Shown: positions 9,536 through 17,656 of the stretch, in pieces
Layout of the letters: each line of letters starts with the position of its first letter
Position numbering within the stretch: the first letter of the stretch is position 1
Assembly (NCBI GenBank): GCA_020439025.1
Contig: JAGQTO010000023.1
Location: forward strand, 1 to 38,852
Length of the DNA stretch: 38,852 nt
Direction: 5' to 3'
Source: Mycobacterium sp.
GTDB taxonomy: Bacteria; Actinomycetota; Actinomycetes; Mycobacteriales; Mycobacteriaceae
Program-made: the position numbers and the translations under genes
Notes under the pieces: model-generated
The model's database searches: none
What the model was told of the DNA's origin: nothing
The model's input: only the letters and a program-made list of their open reading frames with translations

Positions 9536-10096
9536 CCCAGGAGTGAAGCTCATCGGGGTGCGGGTGACGTTGATCCGCGGGCCGGGGGAGTTCTGCGTCC
9601 CACGCTCGGCGGCCGCCGGGGCGGGGACGTCGCCGACCGCCGGTTCCGGCGGTGCCGTTGTGCCCTGGAGGTCCGGATCGGATTCGGTCGGCTCCGTGGG
9701 CGAGGGCTCCGGTCGCGCTTCGGCGGGCGGCGGAGTCTCGGCGCCGGGTGTGCCACTCGGGGTGGGCGGCGCGCTCGGGGTCGGTGGCGACAGCCTGCTC
9801 GGATGCGGTTCCTCCGGGGTCCGGCCGAGGCCGTCATTCGCGATCAGCAGGGCCAGGGCGACCACCAGTGCCGCGGCGGCGATCATCATCAACGACAGGA
9901 TCAACGCGGGGCGACGGTAGAACGGTGGGCCGATCTGGTGCTGTGCGCCGGCACCCGGATGTCCGTCCCGGTCTGCCCAGTCGTCCCAGACCCCCCACTC
10001 GTCCCAGGCGGCCCAGTCGTCAACGGCCGTATCGCCACGTTGGTCGATCCGCCATTCGGAGAGGTCGCCCTCCCGGGGTGCCTCACGGTCGGTCAT
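9521..10096 (-). CDS. Single-pass membrane protein with Trp-repeat N-terminus and Pro-rich tail
   Basis: The frame extends upstream to 10264, but the ATG at 10096 gives a sensible 191-residue protein and leaves the tandem repeat outside the coding region. Residues 1-60 are acidic and carry Trp15 and then Trp at 28, 31, 34, 37 and 40, an exact spacing of three in a DDWAAWDEWGVWDDWAD stretch. A single hydrophobic helix spans about 64-86. The rest (about 90-191) is rich in Pro, Thr, Ser and Glu, typical of an extracytoplasmic stalk. By the positive-inside rule (YRRP before the helix) the Trp-rich part should be cytoplasmic. It converges with and overlaps the zinc peptidase gene by 15 bases. Family not recognised. 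Confidence 0.7.
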   Translation of the reverse strand: MTDREAPREGDLSEWRIDQRGDTAVDDWAAWDEWGVWDDWADRDGHPGAGAQHQIGPPFYRRPALILSLMMIAAAALVVALALLIANDGLGRTPEEPHPSRLSPPTPSAPPTPSGTPGAETPPPAEARPEPSPTEPTESDPDLQGTTAPPEPAVGDVPAPAAAERGTQNSPGPRINVTRTPMSFTPGSTRN

Positions 10097-10165
10097 GGTC
10101 GTCGATGGTAATTCGGATCGAGGGTCAAGCGCCCGGGAACCCGTCAGGGGATATCGGCCCCGCGT

Positions 10166-10204
10166 TGCGGGAGTCTGCGGGAGTCTGCGGGAGTCTGCGG
10201 GAGC
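10166..10204. repeat. 10-bp tandem repeat, nearly four copies
   Basis: The unit TGCGGGAGTC occurs three times in perfect tandem (10166-10175, 10176-10185, 10186-10195), followed by a fourth copy that matches for its first 8 bases. It lies in the 189-base region between two divergent genes, upstream of both starts. It could be a slipped-strand variable array or a cluster of regulatory sites. A period near one helical turn would place any bound protein on the same face of the DNA. Confidence 0.9.
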
Positions 10205-10285
10205 GCTGGGCGGAGGGTGATGGGTTGCTGTGAATTCGGCTGCCGTGCAGGCCGATCGGAGCATCGGCTCGTTACAGTCGGGCCC

Positions 10286-10537
10286 ATGCGCAGCAAACGA
10301 TTGATGGTAACGGCGGCCGTTGCGGCCGTACTGGCGATGGGGACTTGTCCCGCCGCCGCGGCTGCCGGCATGCAGATCACCGCGACGGGGGGCAGTGGGA
10401 CGGCCGTCGACCGGGACGGTACCCAGGGCGAGTTGATGCCGGCGGTCCAGGGAACCACCGATGCCGACGGGGACCAGGACGCCTACCTCAGCATGTCCGA
10501 AATGGCCGAACCGCAGTACAAGGCCGTGCAGAAGTAG
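10286..10537 (+). CDS. Small secreted protein of unknown function
   Basis: 83 residues from the ATG at 10286. A longer frame exists upstream, but this ATG begins a classic signal peptide: MRSKR, then a hydrophobic core of about 15 residues, then an Ala-rich run with likely signal peptidase cleavage near residue 27. The one Cys (in GTCPAA) is not in a good lipobox. The mature part is about 55 residues, polar and acidic, with the segment TTDADGDQDAYLSMSEM; I recognise no family. It ends 9 bases before the end of the convergent secreted-protein gene. Short, so moderately sure that it is real. Confidence 0.6.
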   Translation: MRSKRLMVTAAVAAVLAMGTCPAAAAAGMQITATGGSGTAVDRDGTQGELMPAVQGTTDADGDQDAYLSMSEMAEPQYKAVQK

Positions 10538-10546
10538 CCTGTTCGG

Positions 10547-11761
10547 CTATCCGGCGGTCTGGGGCGGGGCGCTGCGGTACGGCCGGGACACGCCGATCGG
10601 CAGATCCAGGCCGAGAACGATCGCCATGCCGTCGGAGTCGCCGGTGGAGTAGTCGGCGGTGTTGTAGGTGTTCGCCATGTCGATATAGCCGAGGTTGGTG
10701 GCGCCCTTGTCGACCATGGCGGTCAGCAGAGCGTCGCGTGCCTCATTGAACGACTCGTGCCCGTGGGTCAGGTTAGCGATGTCGAGGTTTTCCTTGCTCC
10801 AGGCGCCGATCCATACATATCCGGGCCCGCTCGGATTGGGGTAGGGCCCGAAAGCCCGGCCGTGGGAGTTGGTCAACAGGAAGAAGGCGTCCCGGTAGGC
10901 CTCGTTCGCGCCGGTCGGTTCCTGGCCGTAGGTGGTGTCACCGATGATGCCCTGATAGCCGGTGCTGCTGAACGGCCAAGCGCCGAAGGCCGACCGTCGC
11001 ATCCACACGTTGAGGTTGCGGGCCGACAACCGGGCACTGGTGGCCGTGGAGTCCACGAAGACCACGTTGATGCCCTCCAGCAGGGTCTTGCCCTGGTAGG
11101 GCAGGCCAACCCAATCGGCGATCTGGCCGTCGGGCTGCAACATCCACTGTCCCAGGTCGCCGTACGGGGTGGTGACGGTGCCGTCCGGGTCCGGGCCGGC
11201 CGCGGCCGCCGCGGCCAGGCTCTGCGGAACCTCTGCGGCCGGCGCGGCGGCTACGGCAGCGCCGGGGTCACGGCGCAGCGGGGCCAGCAGTGCTTCCAGT
11301 GGCGCTGGTGAGACCGGGGCGGCAGGAGAGGGAACGACGGCGGCGGAGGCGGCCGCGGCATTTCCGGGTGAACTCTCGACGTCCACGACGAGGTCGTCGG
11401 CGCTCGGCGCGGAGTCGATCCCGGGTAGGGCGCTCCTTGCCCTTCCGGCCGGTACCGTCTGGGCCGCTCGTGCGAGTGAGGCGGCCTGGGGTCGCTCCGG
11501 CACCCTGGCCCGGCCGGCCGCGGTGCCGTTGGGGCGTGGGCCGGACGCCGGACGGGAATTCGCTGGGCCAGCTGAACGCTGGGTACTGGCGGCGGCGGAA
11601 CCGGTATCGGCATCGGCGCTGTCCGCGTTCGCCACGCCAAGGGCCTGTGGCCCGGCGACCGCCATTCCCAGCGCGAATGCGGCCACGCCGATACGGATGC
11701 GGTCGATGCGCACCGGCCCCTTGGCCGACTCTCTGACCCCCACCGTCTCGTTGATCGCCAC
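10547..11761 (-). CDS. Secreted Ala/Pro-rich protein with conserved C-terminal domain
   Basis: The frame is open from 11863, but the GTG at 11761 has an AGAGG site close upstream, starts just before a signal sequence and leaves an 84-base gap to the upstream gene. The result is 404 residues. Residues 17-48 form an N-terminal signal (basic RIDRIRIG, hydrophobic core, then QALGVANA). About 50-200 is low-complexity Ala/Pro/Ser, probably a flexible wall-spanning linker. The C-terminal ~200 residues form a folded domain opening with YGDLGQWMLQPDGQ and rich in Tyr, Trp and Gly (FVDSTATSA, GYVWIGAWSKENLDIANLTH). I have the impression that this domain recurs in secreted mycobacterial proteins, with no known activity. 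No HExxH, Ser-hydrolase or Cys-peptidase motif is visible. Confidence 0.75.
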   Translation of the reverse strand: MAINETVGVRESAKGPVRIDRIRIGVAAFALGMAVAGPQALGVANADSADADTGSAAASTQRSAGPANSRPASGPRPNGTAAGRARVPERPQAASLARAAQTVPAGRARSALPGIDSAPSADDLVVDVESSPGNAAAASAAVVPSPAAPVSPAPLEALLAPLRRDPGAAVAAAPAAEVPQSLAAAAAAGPDPDGTVTTPYGDLGQWMLQPDGQIADWVGLPYQGKTLLEGINVVFVDSTATSARLSARNLNVWMRRSAFGAWPFSSTGYQGIIGDTTYGQEPTGANEAYRDAFFLLTNSHGRAFGPYPNPSGPGYVWIGAWSKENLDIANLTHGHESFNEARDALLTAMVDKGATNLGYIDMANTYNTADYSTGDSDGMAIVLGLDLPIGVSRPYRSAPPQTAG

Positions 11762-11844
11762 TGCTACCTCTCGTGTGTGCGCTTGGGACAAAACGGTAGG
11801 TGCCGCGAGGCTGGCGCGCCGGCAAACGGCAAAATACCGATCGA

Positions 11845-12192
11845 TCAGAGCGGAACGGGGCATTCCCCGGAGGGTGACTCGACCACCAGGGTGGTTGCCG
11901 CGGCCCCGCCGGAGTGCGCGGGTTGGCCCGGCTGGCCCGGCTGGCCCTGACGGCTAGGCCGCATTGCCCACAGCACCACCAGCAGGACCAGGACGACGGC
12001 ACAGAACGCCGCGATCACCCATCCGCGCCGATTGCTGTCGCGCCGGGGTGCGGGTGTCACACCGGTCGGCACCGGGGGGCTCGCTGACCACGTCGCCCCA
12101 TCCCAGTAGCGCTGTACCGGGGCTCCTGACGGGTCCGGATACCAGCCGGGGGGCGGCGTTCCGGTCGGGTGCTGACCTTCGGCAGGATGCAT
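11845..12192 (-). CDS. DUF2510 single-pass membrane protein
   Basis: 115 residues from an ATG. Residues 14-36 are a DUF2510 domain (PPGWYPDPSG then QRYWDGATWS), a short Trp/Tyr/Pro motif found at the cytoplasmic N-terminus of many actinobacterial membrane proteins. One membrane helix follows at about 57-77, preceded by RRDSNRRG, which supports a cytoplasmic N-terminus. The outer part is short, with a collagen-like QGQPGQPGQPA and a C-terminal segment containing one Cys. The role of DUF2510 is unknown; it may be a binding module. It is transcribed in the same direction as the secreted-protein genes on both sides and could be in an operon with them. Confidence 0.75.
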   Translation of the reverse strand: MHPAEGQHPTGTPPPGWYPDPSGAPVQRYWDGATWSASPPVPTGVTPAPRRDSNRRGWVIAAFCAVVLVLLVVLWAMRPSRQGQPGQPGQPAHSGGAAATTLVVESPSGECPVPL

Positions 12193-12223
12193 AGCGGCGA
12201 TGATAGGCAGGGGTCGGAGAGCT

Positions 12224-14086
12224 TCAGTCCTGCCGGCACCTGCGCCGGATGAGGACGACGCCGATCAGGGCCCACGCCACCGAACCTGTTCCCGGAGCCA
12301 GTGTGTAGCCGAGGTCCTCGAGGATGGCCACCTCGACCGGGCTGATGACCCTGACTCCCAAACCGAGGTCGACCACCGCGTTCATCAACTTCTGGTTGGA
12401 GCCGGTGAAGGTGCGGTCGTTGAGATGGGAGACGGAACTGCCGGAATCCCAGGAACCGGGAGTGAACAACGGAACGGGGCTGCCGTAGACCGCGACCGCA
12501 TTCGGCCCGCCGAAGTACAGTCCACTGTTGCCGCCGAGAAGGTTGGCGTTGTACGCGGTATCCCACCGGTAGTCGGCGCCGATCACCGCGGCGCCACCGG
12601 AGGTCACCAGATAGCTGTCGTAAACGGTCCAGCTCAGTCCGGTGTTCGCTCCGGGGCGTTCGGTGTAGGAGAGGAAACCGAGCGTGTGCAGCAGCTCGTG
12701 CATCGCGGTGGATTGGAAGTCGTACCGGTTACCGGCAACGGCGCTCCCGTAGTCCCATACCGGGCCAAAGTTCCAGGTGATCGTCCCGTCAGCGGCCGAT
12801 CCGTTCGCGTCCTGGCCGGTCAGAATCTTGTTCTGCACAACAGTCTGCAGGAATCCCGGATCCGAACCGATCAGATCGCTGCCCGCTGAGGCCAGCGTGG
12901 CCGATATCGACGATGATTCGCCGGTGACGTCGAAGGTCACCGTTACCGGAGCGTCGACGACAAGGGCGGACGACAATACGGTCGCGACCGACTCCAAAGT
13001 GGCGCGGGCCTCGGAGGACCAGAATTGCGCGCCGTAACGGTAGACGAATTCGAACTGCACCCTGGGTGCCGACACCCCCTGGGAGACTGCCACGTTTCCG
13101 GAGGTGCCGGCGGCGCGGAACAGGTCGAGCAGGTTGATGTGGAGACCGGTGTCGGCGGCCTCCACGATGAACGAGTCGATGCCGGTAAAACCCGGTCCGG
13201 GGGTATAGGTGTAACTGCCGTCGGCGTTGACCACGGCGCTGCCATAACGAGGCGCCTGACTGATGGTGTAAACCAGGGGGTCGCCCTCGGGATCCACCGC
13301 GCCGATGACTCCCGTGATCGGCCCCTCGCTCTGGCCGGTCAGTTGAACCGGATCGACGGTGGGCGCCTGGTTGAAGAAGGTGCGCCGCACCAGCAGTGCC
13401 GCCCCTTCGAAGAACTCGCGGATGGGGGCCAGCAAATCGGTGAGCAGGTCGGCCACCGATGTCGCGGCGGCGGTGCCGGTGGCCGCGGCCATCGCCGCCG
13501 CCGACGCCGCACGCACGGGCGCGGGGTCGGTTGGCACGAGGTCCACCTCGGCGGCGAGCGGTAGCTCCGCGGACCCCGGACCGGCAGGCTCGGCCGGGAC
13601 TGCGGCGGGGTAGTCCGGAATCGCCGCCGGCGCGGGAACGTGCGGGGCGGGCGGCACCGATTGGCGCGCCGCGCCGAGATCGGCCGGAGTCGTCGGCGCG
13701 ACCGGGGGCCGTTCACGGCGCTGCGGGCGGTATTTCACCGGCGGTGACGCATCGACCGGGACGTTGAGGTCGGCCGCGGGGAGGTCGAGATCGGCAGCGG
13801 CGTCCGGCAACGCCTTTCGGGCAGCGGCGGGTTGGGGAGGGGTCGCCCCCCGCTGGACGACGCCAGAATTCGCCGCCGGCCCCCGTACCGCGCGGCCGGG
13901 CCTCAAGGCGTTCGCGGCGGCGGTCCTGCCGCCGGAGATCGAAGTGGGGGCGGAGTCGGGGCCTTCTGATGCAGCGGCCGCGTCCTCGGTTGTGTCCGCC
14001 AAGGCGATGGCCGGTGAGGCGGTCACCGACAGGCCGAGCACGAACACCGCCGCTGCGGTCCGGGCGGCAAGCTTGACGGCCGACAT
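12224..14086 (-). CDS. Secreted Ala/Pro-rich protein with metzincin-like domain
   Basis: A longer frame reaches 14278, but the ATG at 14086 begins a clear signal peptide and has AGGGGTG upstream, giving 620 residues. Signal peptide about 1-30 (ends PAIALADT); low-complexity Ala/Pro linker to about 250; a cadherin/VCBS-like beta domain around 270-340 (VDPEGDPLVYTIS, NADGSYTYTPGPGFTGIDS). The catalytic-like domain has HELLHTLGFLS at about 463-473 and a downstream Met-containing segment (NQKLMNAVVDLG, then SPVEVAILEDLGY), as in metzincin-type proteases. The usual third zinc His position is Ser473, so activity is uncertain. The C-terminus is LAPGTG, a hydrophobic stretch and RRRCRQD, resembling a wall- or membrane-anchoring signal. 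Probable cell-surface protease or adhesin. Confidence 0.8.
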   Translation of the reverse strand: MSAVKLAARTAAAVFVLGLSVTASPAIALADTTEDAAAASEGPDSAPTSISGGRTAAANALRPGRAVRGPAANSGVVQRGATPPQPAAARKALPDAAADLDLPAADLNVPVDASPPVKYRPQRRERPPVAPTTPADLGAARQSVPPAPHVPAPAAIPDYPAAVPAEPAGPGSAELPLAAEVDLVPTDPAPVRAASAAAMAAATGTAAATSVADLLTDLLAPIREFFEGAALLVRRTFFNQAPTVDPVQLTGQSEGPITGVIGAVDPEGDPLVYTISQAPRYGSAVVNADGSYTYTPGPGFTGIDSFIVEAADTGLHINLLDLFRAAGTSGNVAVSQGVSAPRVQFEFVYRYGAQFWSSEARATLESVATVLSSALVVDAPVTVTFDVTGESSSISATLASAGSDLIGSDPGFLQTVVQNKILTGQDANGSAADGTITWNFGPVWDYGSAVAGNRYDFQSTAMHELLHTLGFLSYTERPGANTGLSWTVYDSYLVTSGGAAVIGADYRWDTAYNANLLGGNSGLYFGGPNAVAVYGSPVPLFTPGSWDSGSSVSHLNDRTFTGSNQKLMNAVVDLGLGVRVISPVEVAILEDLGYTLAPGTGSVAWALIGVVLIRRRCRQD

Positions 14087-14100
14087 TGTCACACCCCTGT

Positions 14101-14118
14101 TTCCCCCGAAAAGGGGAA
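14101..14118. promoter_or_regulatory. Small inverted repeat upstream of the metzincin-like gene
   Basis: TTCCCC and GGGGAA arms flank a 6-base spacer, 15 bases upstream of the ATG on the minus strand. It may be an operator or a small leader hairpin. Short arms in GC-rich DNA can arise by chance, so this is weak. Confidence 0.25.
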
Positions 14119-14258
14119 TTAGCTCGAAACTGAAATCTATCGGGGCCGACATTGGGCCGTCAACACGGCCACGCCGGGTGTGGCTGCCCCAAACACCCGT
14201 CACAGCCGGGTCGCACCGCGTAAATTGCGTCGCGGCAGCGAGTCGACCGGAGGTCGCA

Positions 14259-15158
14259 GTGAAGACCGAGAACATCAATCACCCGTTCCTCGACGGCGTC
14301 CTCGACGGCAGCCACGAGGATGTCTACTACCACTTCGGCATCGCATCCTCAGATCCGATCCTGGAAAAGCTCCGCGGGGTGCGGGCGGTGATACTCGCCG
14401 GTTCGGGTGGCCGGATCAAGGAGTTCGCGCAGCGGTGGAGCGAGGTGTGCGGCGGATCGGAGATCGTGGCCTTCCCCAAGGAGGACCGGTTCATCACCCG
14501 GTTCACCGGCGGGGTGCTGTTCGCCTCGCACGGGATGGGCATGCCCAGCGCGTCGATTGCGCTGCAGGAACTCATGCGGCTGGTGTTCTTCCTCAAGCGC
14601 GGCGACCTCGAAGCACTCGACGATGTCTTCTGGTGCCGAGTGGGAACTAGCGGCGGTGTCGGCCTGCCCGGCGGCACTGTGGTGGTGTCCTCGGAGGGGC
14701 TGCTCGCCGACCTCAGGCCCTACCGGCTACTGCGCGGCGGTGAGGGGGAGTACTGGTTCGACGGGCATTTCCCCGCCGCCACCCGGAGGGCCATCATCGC
14801 GGCCAACGAGGACACCGACTTCGAGGTGGTCTCCGGCAAGACGGTGGCGGGCAACGAGTTCTTTCTCGAGCAGTTCCGGCTCGACGGGGCGGTGTGTTTC
14901 GAGACCCCCGAGACCAAGATGGCGTGGCTTCGGTGGCTGGACGAGAACGGCGTGCGCAATATCGAGATGGAGGGCGCGATGCTCGCCGGCTATCTCAACC
15001 ACTGGGGCTTCCCCAAGTTCGCGATGATCTGCTGCACGCTGCTGAACCGCCTCGACGGCGACCAGGTCACCGCGACACCGGCGCAGTTGCACAAGTTCAG
15101 CGAGGACTCCGGCGTCGCGCTGTTCAACTACCTCAAGGCCAGCCTGCTCGACAACTGA
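14259..15158 (+). CDS. udp: Uridine phosphorylase (eukaryote-like subfamily)
   Basis: The frame is open far upstream, but the GTG at 14259 has GGAGG (14249-14253) 5 bases before it, giving 299 residues. The sequence fits the nucleoside phosphorylase I superfamily, with RVGTSGGVGLPGGTVVV as the phosphate/ribose loop and NIEMEGAML as the conserved Met-Glu ribose-binding motif near the C-terminus. Overall it resembles animal UPP1/UPP2 more than E. coli Udp, as far as I can judge by eye. It would convert uridine (and perhaps deoxyuridine or thymidine) plus phosphate to the base and (deoxy)ribose 1-phosphate. It is followed by deoC and a PmmB-type phosphomutase, and cytidine deaminase is encoded nearby on the other strand. 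Another pyrimidine or purine nucleoside specificity is possible. Confidence 0.85.
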   Translation: MKTENINHPFLDGVLDGSHEDVYYHFGIASSDPILEKLRGVRAVILAGSGGRIKEFAQRWSEVCGGSEIVAFPKEDRFITRFTGGVLFASHGMGMPSASIALQELMRLVFFLKRGDLEALDDVFWCRVGTSGGVGLPGGTVVVSSEGLLADLRPYRLLRGGEGEYWFDGHFPAATRRAIIAANEDTDFEVVSGKTVAGNEFFLEQFRLDGAVCFETPETKMAWLRWLDENGVRNIEMEGAMLAGYLNHWGFPKFAMICCTLLNRLDGDQVTATPAQLHKFSEDSGVALFNYLKASLLDN

Positions 15159-15192
15159 ACTCGCGCGTTCAATAAGACCGTTCAAGGAGATC

Positions 15193-15990
15193 ATGGTGAA
15201 CACCCCCGCCAACAGTTACGTGGTTGACTACTCGACCCTGTTCAACCACGCCAACCAGGCGGTGACCGCCGCCTTGGGGCCAGCCCCCGACGGGATCGAA
15301 GTGCCCAAGGCACTGCGGACGGCCGAGGACCTGGCCGGACGGATCGACCACACCCTGCTCAAAGCCGATGCCACCCTGCCGGCGATCGACAGGCTCTGCG
15401 ACGAGGCGAGCGAACACGGCTTCGCCTCGGTGTGCGTCAACACCCGCTGGGTTCCGACGGCCGCCGAGCGCCTGGCCTCCTCGCCGGTGATGGTCTGCAC
15501 GGTGGTCGGTTTCCCGCTCGGGGCGATGACCCGGCTCGCCAAGGCGGAGGAGGCGCGAATCACCGTTGCCGAGGGCGCCGACGAAGTCGACATGGTCCTC
15601 GACATCGGCGGTCTGCTCTCCGGCGACCTCGCGGCGGTGTACGACGACATCCTCGGGGTGGTGGGCGCCGCCCGGCCCGCTCCGGTGAAGGTGATCCTGG
15701 AAACCAGCATGCTCAACGACGAGCAGAAGGCCGTAGCGTGCCTGATCGCGCTGCGCACCGGTGCCGCCTACGTCAAAACCTCCACCGGCTTCGGCGGCGG
15801 AGGCACTACCGCGCACGATATCGCTCTGATGCGGGCGATGGTGGGGGACCGGCTCGGGGTGAAGGCCTCCGGTGCGGTACGGACCCGCCAGGACGCCAAG
15901 GCGATGCTCAAGGCGGGCGCGGACCGGATCGGCGCCTCGTCCTCGGTGGCCATCGTGGCCGGCGGCGAGGCCTCGGCGGGCGACTACTGA
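15193..15990 (+). CDS. deoC: Deoxyribose-phosphate aldolase
   Basis: 265 residues from an ATG with AAGGAG at the right distance. The TIM-barrel aldolase motifs are all present: IDHTLLK near residue 51 (strand 1), VCVNTRWVP, EVDMVLDIGGL and the Schiff-base lysine Lys195 in AAYVKTSTGFG. A C-terminal segment VKASGAVRTRQDAKAML provides the phosphate site. It splits 2-deoxyribose 5-phosphate into glyceraldehyde 3-phosphate and acetaldehyde in the cytoplasm. It lies 34 bases after the uridine phosphorylase gene, and its stop overlaps the next gene's ATG by one base (TGATG). The N-terminus is about 40 residues longer than the E. coli enzyme, which is common in actinobacteria. Confidence 0.95.
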   Translation: MVNTPANSYVVDYSTLFNHANQAVTAALGPAPDGIEVPKALRTAEDLAGRIDHTLLKADATLPAIDRLCDEASEHGFASVCVNTRWVPTAAERLASSPVMVCTVVGFPLGAMTRLAKAEEARITVAEGADEVDMVLDIGGLLSGDLAAVYDDILGVVGAARPAPVKVILETSMLNDEQKAVACLIALRTGAAYVKTSTGFGGGGTTAHDIALMRAMVGDRLGVKASGAVRTRQDAKAMLKAGADRIGASSSVAIVAGGEASAGDY

Positions 15991-17645
15991 TGGCCCTCGA
16001 TGCCCATCTGGCGGAGACCGCCCGCGCCTGGCTCGCCGAGGATCCCGATCCACAGACCGCCGGCGAACTCTCGGCGCTGATCGCCGACGCGGAGGCCGGG
16101 AGGGCCGATGCGCTCGCCGAGTTGGCCGATGCCTTCGACGGCACCCTGCAGTTCGGCACCGCCGGTCTGCGCGGGCGGTTGGGTCCCGGAAGCAACCGGA
16201 TGAACCGCGTTGTGGTGGCGCGGGCCGCCGCCGGGCTGGCCGCCTACCTGAGGTCCACCGGGGGGACGTCGGTCGTGGTGGGCTATGACGCGCGGCGCAA
16301 CTCCGACGTCTTCGCCCGTGACACCGCGCGCATCATGGCAGGAGCCGGCATCACAGCAATGGTGCTGCCCCGGCCGCTGCCGACGCCGGTGCTCGCCTTC
16401 GCCATCCGGGAACTCGGCTGCGATGCCGGGGTGATGGTGACCGCTTCGCACAACCCACCCGACGACAACGGCTACAAGGTGTACCTCGGGGACGGGAGTC
16501 AGATCGTCCCTCCCGCGGACGCCGAGATCGCCGCCGGCATCGCCGCCGTCGGCGCGATGGACTCGATCCCGACCGCGGACGAGTACCGCACGTTGGACGG
16601 CGCGGTGCTGGATTCCTATGTGGCGCGCGCGGTTTCGCTGCTGGGTGACGGCCCGCGCGAAGTGTCGGCGGTCTACACCGCCATGCACGGCGTCGGCGGG
16701 GAGGTCTTCATGCGTGCGGTGGGTGAAGCCGGCTTCGCCGCGCCGACGAAAGTGGCGGCCCAGTTCGACCCGGATGGACGATTCCCGACGGTCAGCTTCC
16801 CCAACCCGGAGGAGCCGGGGGCCATGGACCTCTCGTTGGCCGATGCCCGGGCACAGCGGGCCGACGTGATCATCGCCAATGATCCGGATGCCGACCGCTG
16901 CGCGGCGGGCATCCGGATGGGGGACGACTACCGAATGCTCACTGGGGACGAAGTCGGTGCGCTGCTCGGTTGGTGGATCGCCGAGCGTGGTCGGCGGGAC
17001 GGCGCCCCGACGCAAGGGGTGTACGCACAGTCCATCGTTTCCGGGACCCTGCTGGAGCGCATCGCCGACGAGGCCGGTCTCGGGTACGCCACGACGCTGA
17101 CCGGGTTCAAGTGGATCTCCAAGGTGCCCGACCTGAGGTTCGGGTACGAGGAGGCGCTCGGCTACTGCTGCGATCCGGAGGCGGTCAAGGACAAGGATGG
17201 CATCACCGCGTCACTGCTGATGCTGGAGATGGTGGCCGCACTGAAAGCCGAGGGCCGGGGGCCGCAGGATGTGCTGGACGATCTGGCCCGCCGGTTCGGC
17301 CTCTACGCCACCAGCCAGCTGTCGGTGCGGGTGTCGGACCTGGCGCAGATCACCGACGCGATGGCACGGCTGCGGGCCGCGCCGCCGTCCTCGCTCGGCG
17401 GGCGGAAGGTGCTCGCGTTCGAGGACCTCGAAAAGGGTGCCGGCGGACTGCCGCCGACCGACGGGCTGCGATTCGGCCTCCACAACGCAAGAGTGATCGT
17501 CCGGCCCAGCGGCACCGAACCCAAGCTCAAGTGTTATCTGCAAGTGGTGGTGCCGGTTGACGGCGAGATCGCCGACGCCAGGGCGGCGGCGCAGGCAGAG
17601 CTTGAGGCGCTGCGGGCCGACGTCGCGGAGTCGCTCGGACTTTAG
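15990..17645 (+). CDS. pmmB: Phosphopentomutase/phosphomannomutase, PmmB-type
   Basis: 551 residues; the ATG shares one base with the deoC stop. Alpha-D-phosphohexomutase family: GTAGLRGRLGPG near residue 53, the catalytic phosphoserine Ser153 in VTASHNPPDDNG, the metal loop DPDADR near residue 298, the sugar-binding EEALGY near 388, and the C-terminal phosphate loop RPSGTEPKLKCY. It corresponds to mycobacterial PmmB (Rv3308, from memory), named a phosphomannomutase but related to phosphopentomutase-type PGM2 enzymes. In this operon its likely job is to interconvert (deoxy)ribose 1- and 5-phosphates between the phosphorylase and DeoC. It ends 11 bases before the end of the convergent MFS gene. 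Confidence 0.9.
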   Translation: MALDAHLAETARAWLAEDPDPQTAGELSALIADAEAGRADALAELADAFDGTLQFGTAGLRGRLGPGSNRMNRVVVARAAAGLAAYLRSTGGTSVVVGYDARRNSDVFARDTARIMAGAGITAMVLPRPLPTPVLAFAIRELGCDAGVMVTASHNPPDDNGYKVYLGDGSQIVPPADAEIAAGIAAVGAMDSIPTADEYRTLDGAVLDSYVARAVSLLGDGPREVSAVYTAMHGVGGEVFMRAVGEAGFAAPTKVAAQFDPDGRFPTVSFPNPEEPGAMDLSLADARAQRADVIIANDPDADRCAAGIRMGDDYRMLTGDEVGALLGWWIAERGRRDGAPTQGVYAQSIVSGTLLERIADEAGLGYATTLTGFKWISKVPDLRFGYEEALGYCCDPEAVKDKDGITASLLMLEMVAALKAEGRGPQDVLDDLARRFGLYATSQLSVRVSDLAQITDAMARLRAAPPSSLGGRKVLAFEDLEKGAGGLPPTDGLRFGLHNARVIVRPSGTEPKLKCYLQVVVPVDGEIADARAAAQAELEALRADVAESLGL

Positions 17646-17656
17646 GCCGCCGGCCG

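Noticed and set aside
11930..11960. Collagen-like repeat as a mobile or CRISPR repeat
   Set aside because: The short GGCCCGGCTGGC-type repeats simply encode QPGQPGQP in the DUF2510 protein.
12224..12300. True LPXTG sorting signal in the metzincin-like protein
   Set aside because: LAPGTG is not a match to LPXTG and no sortase gene is visible, so I describe it only as anchor-like.
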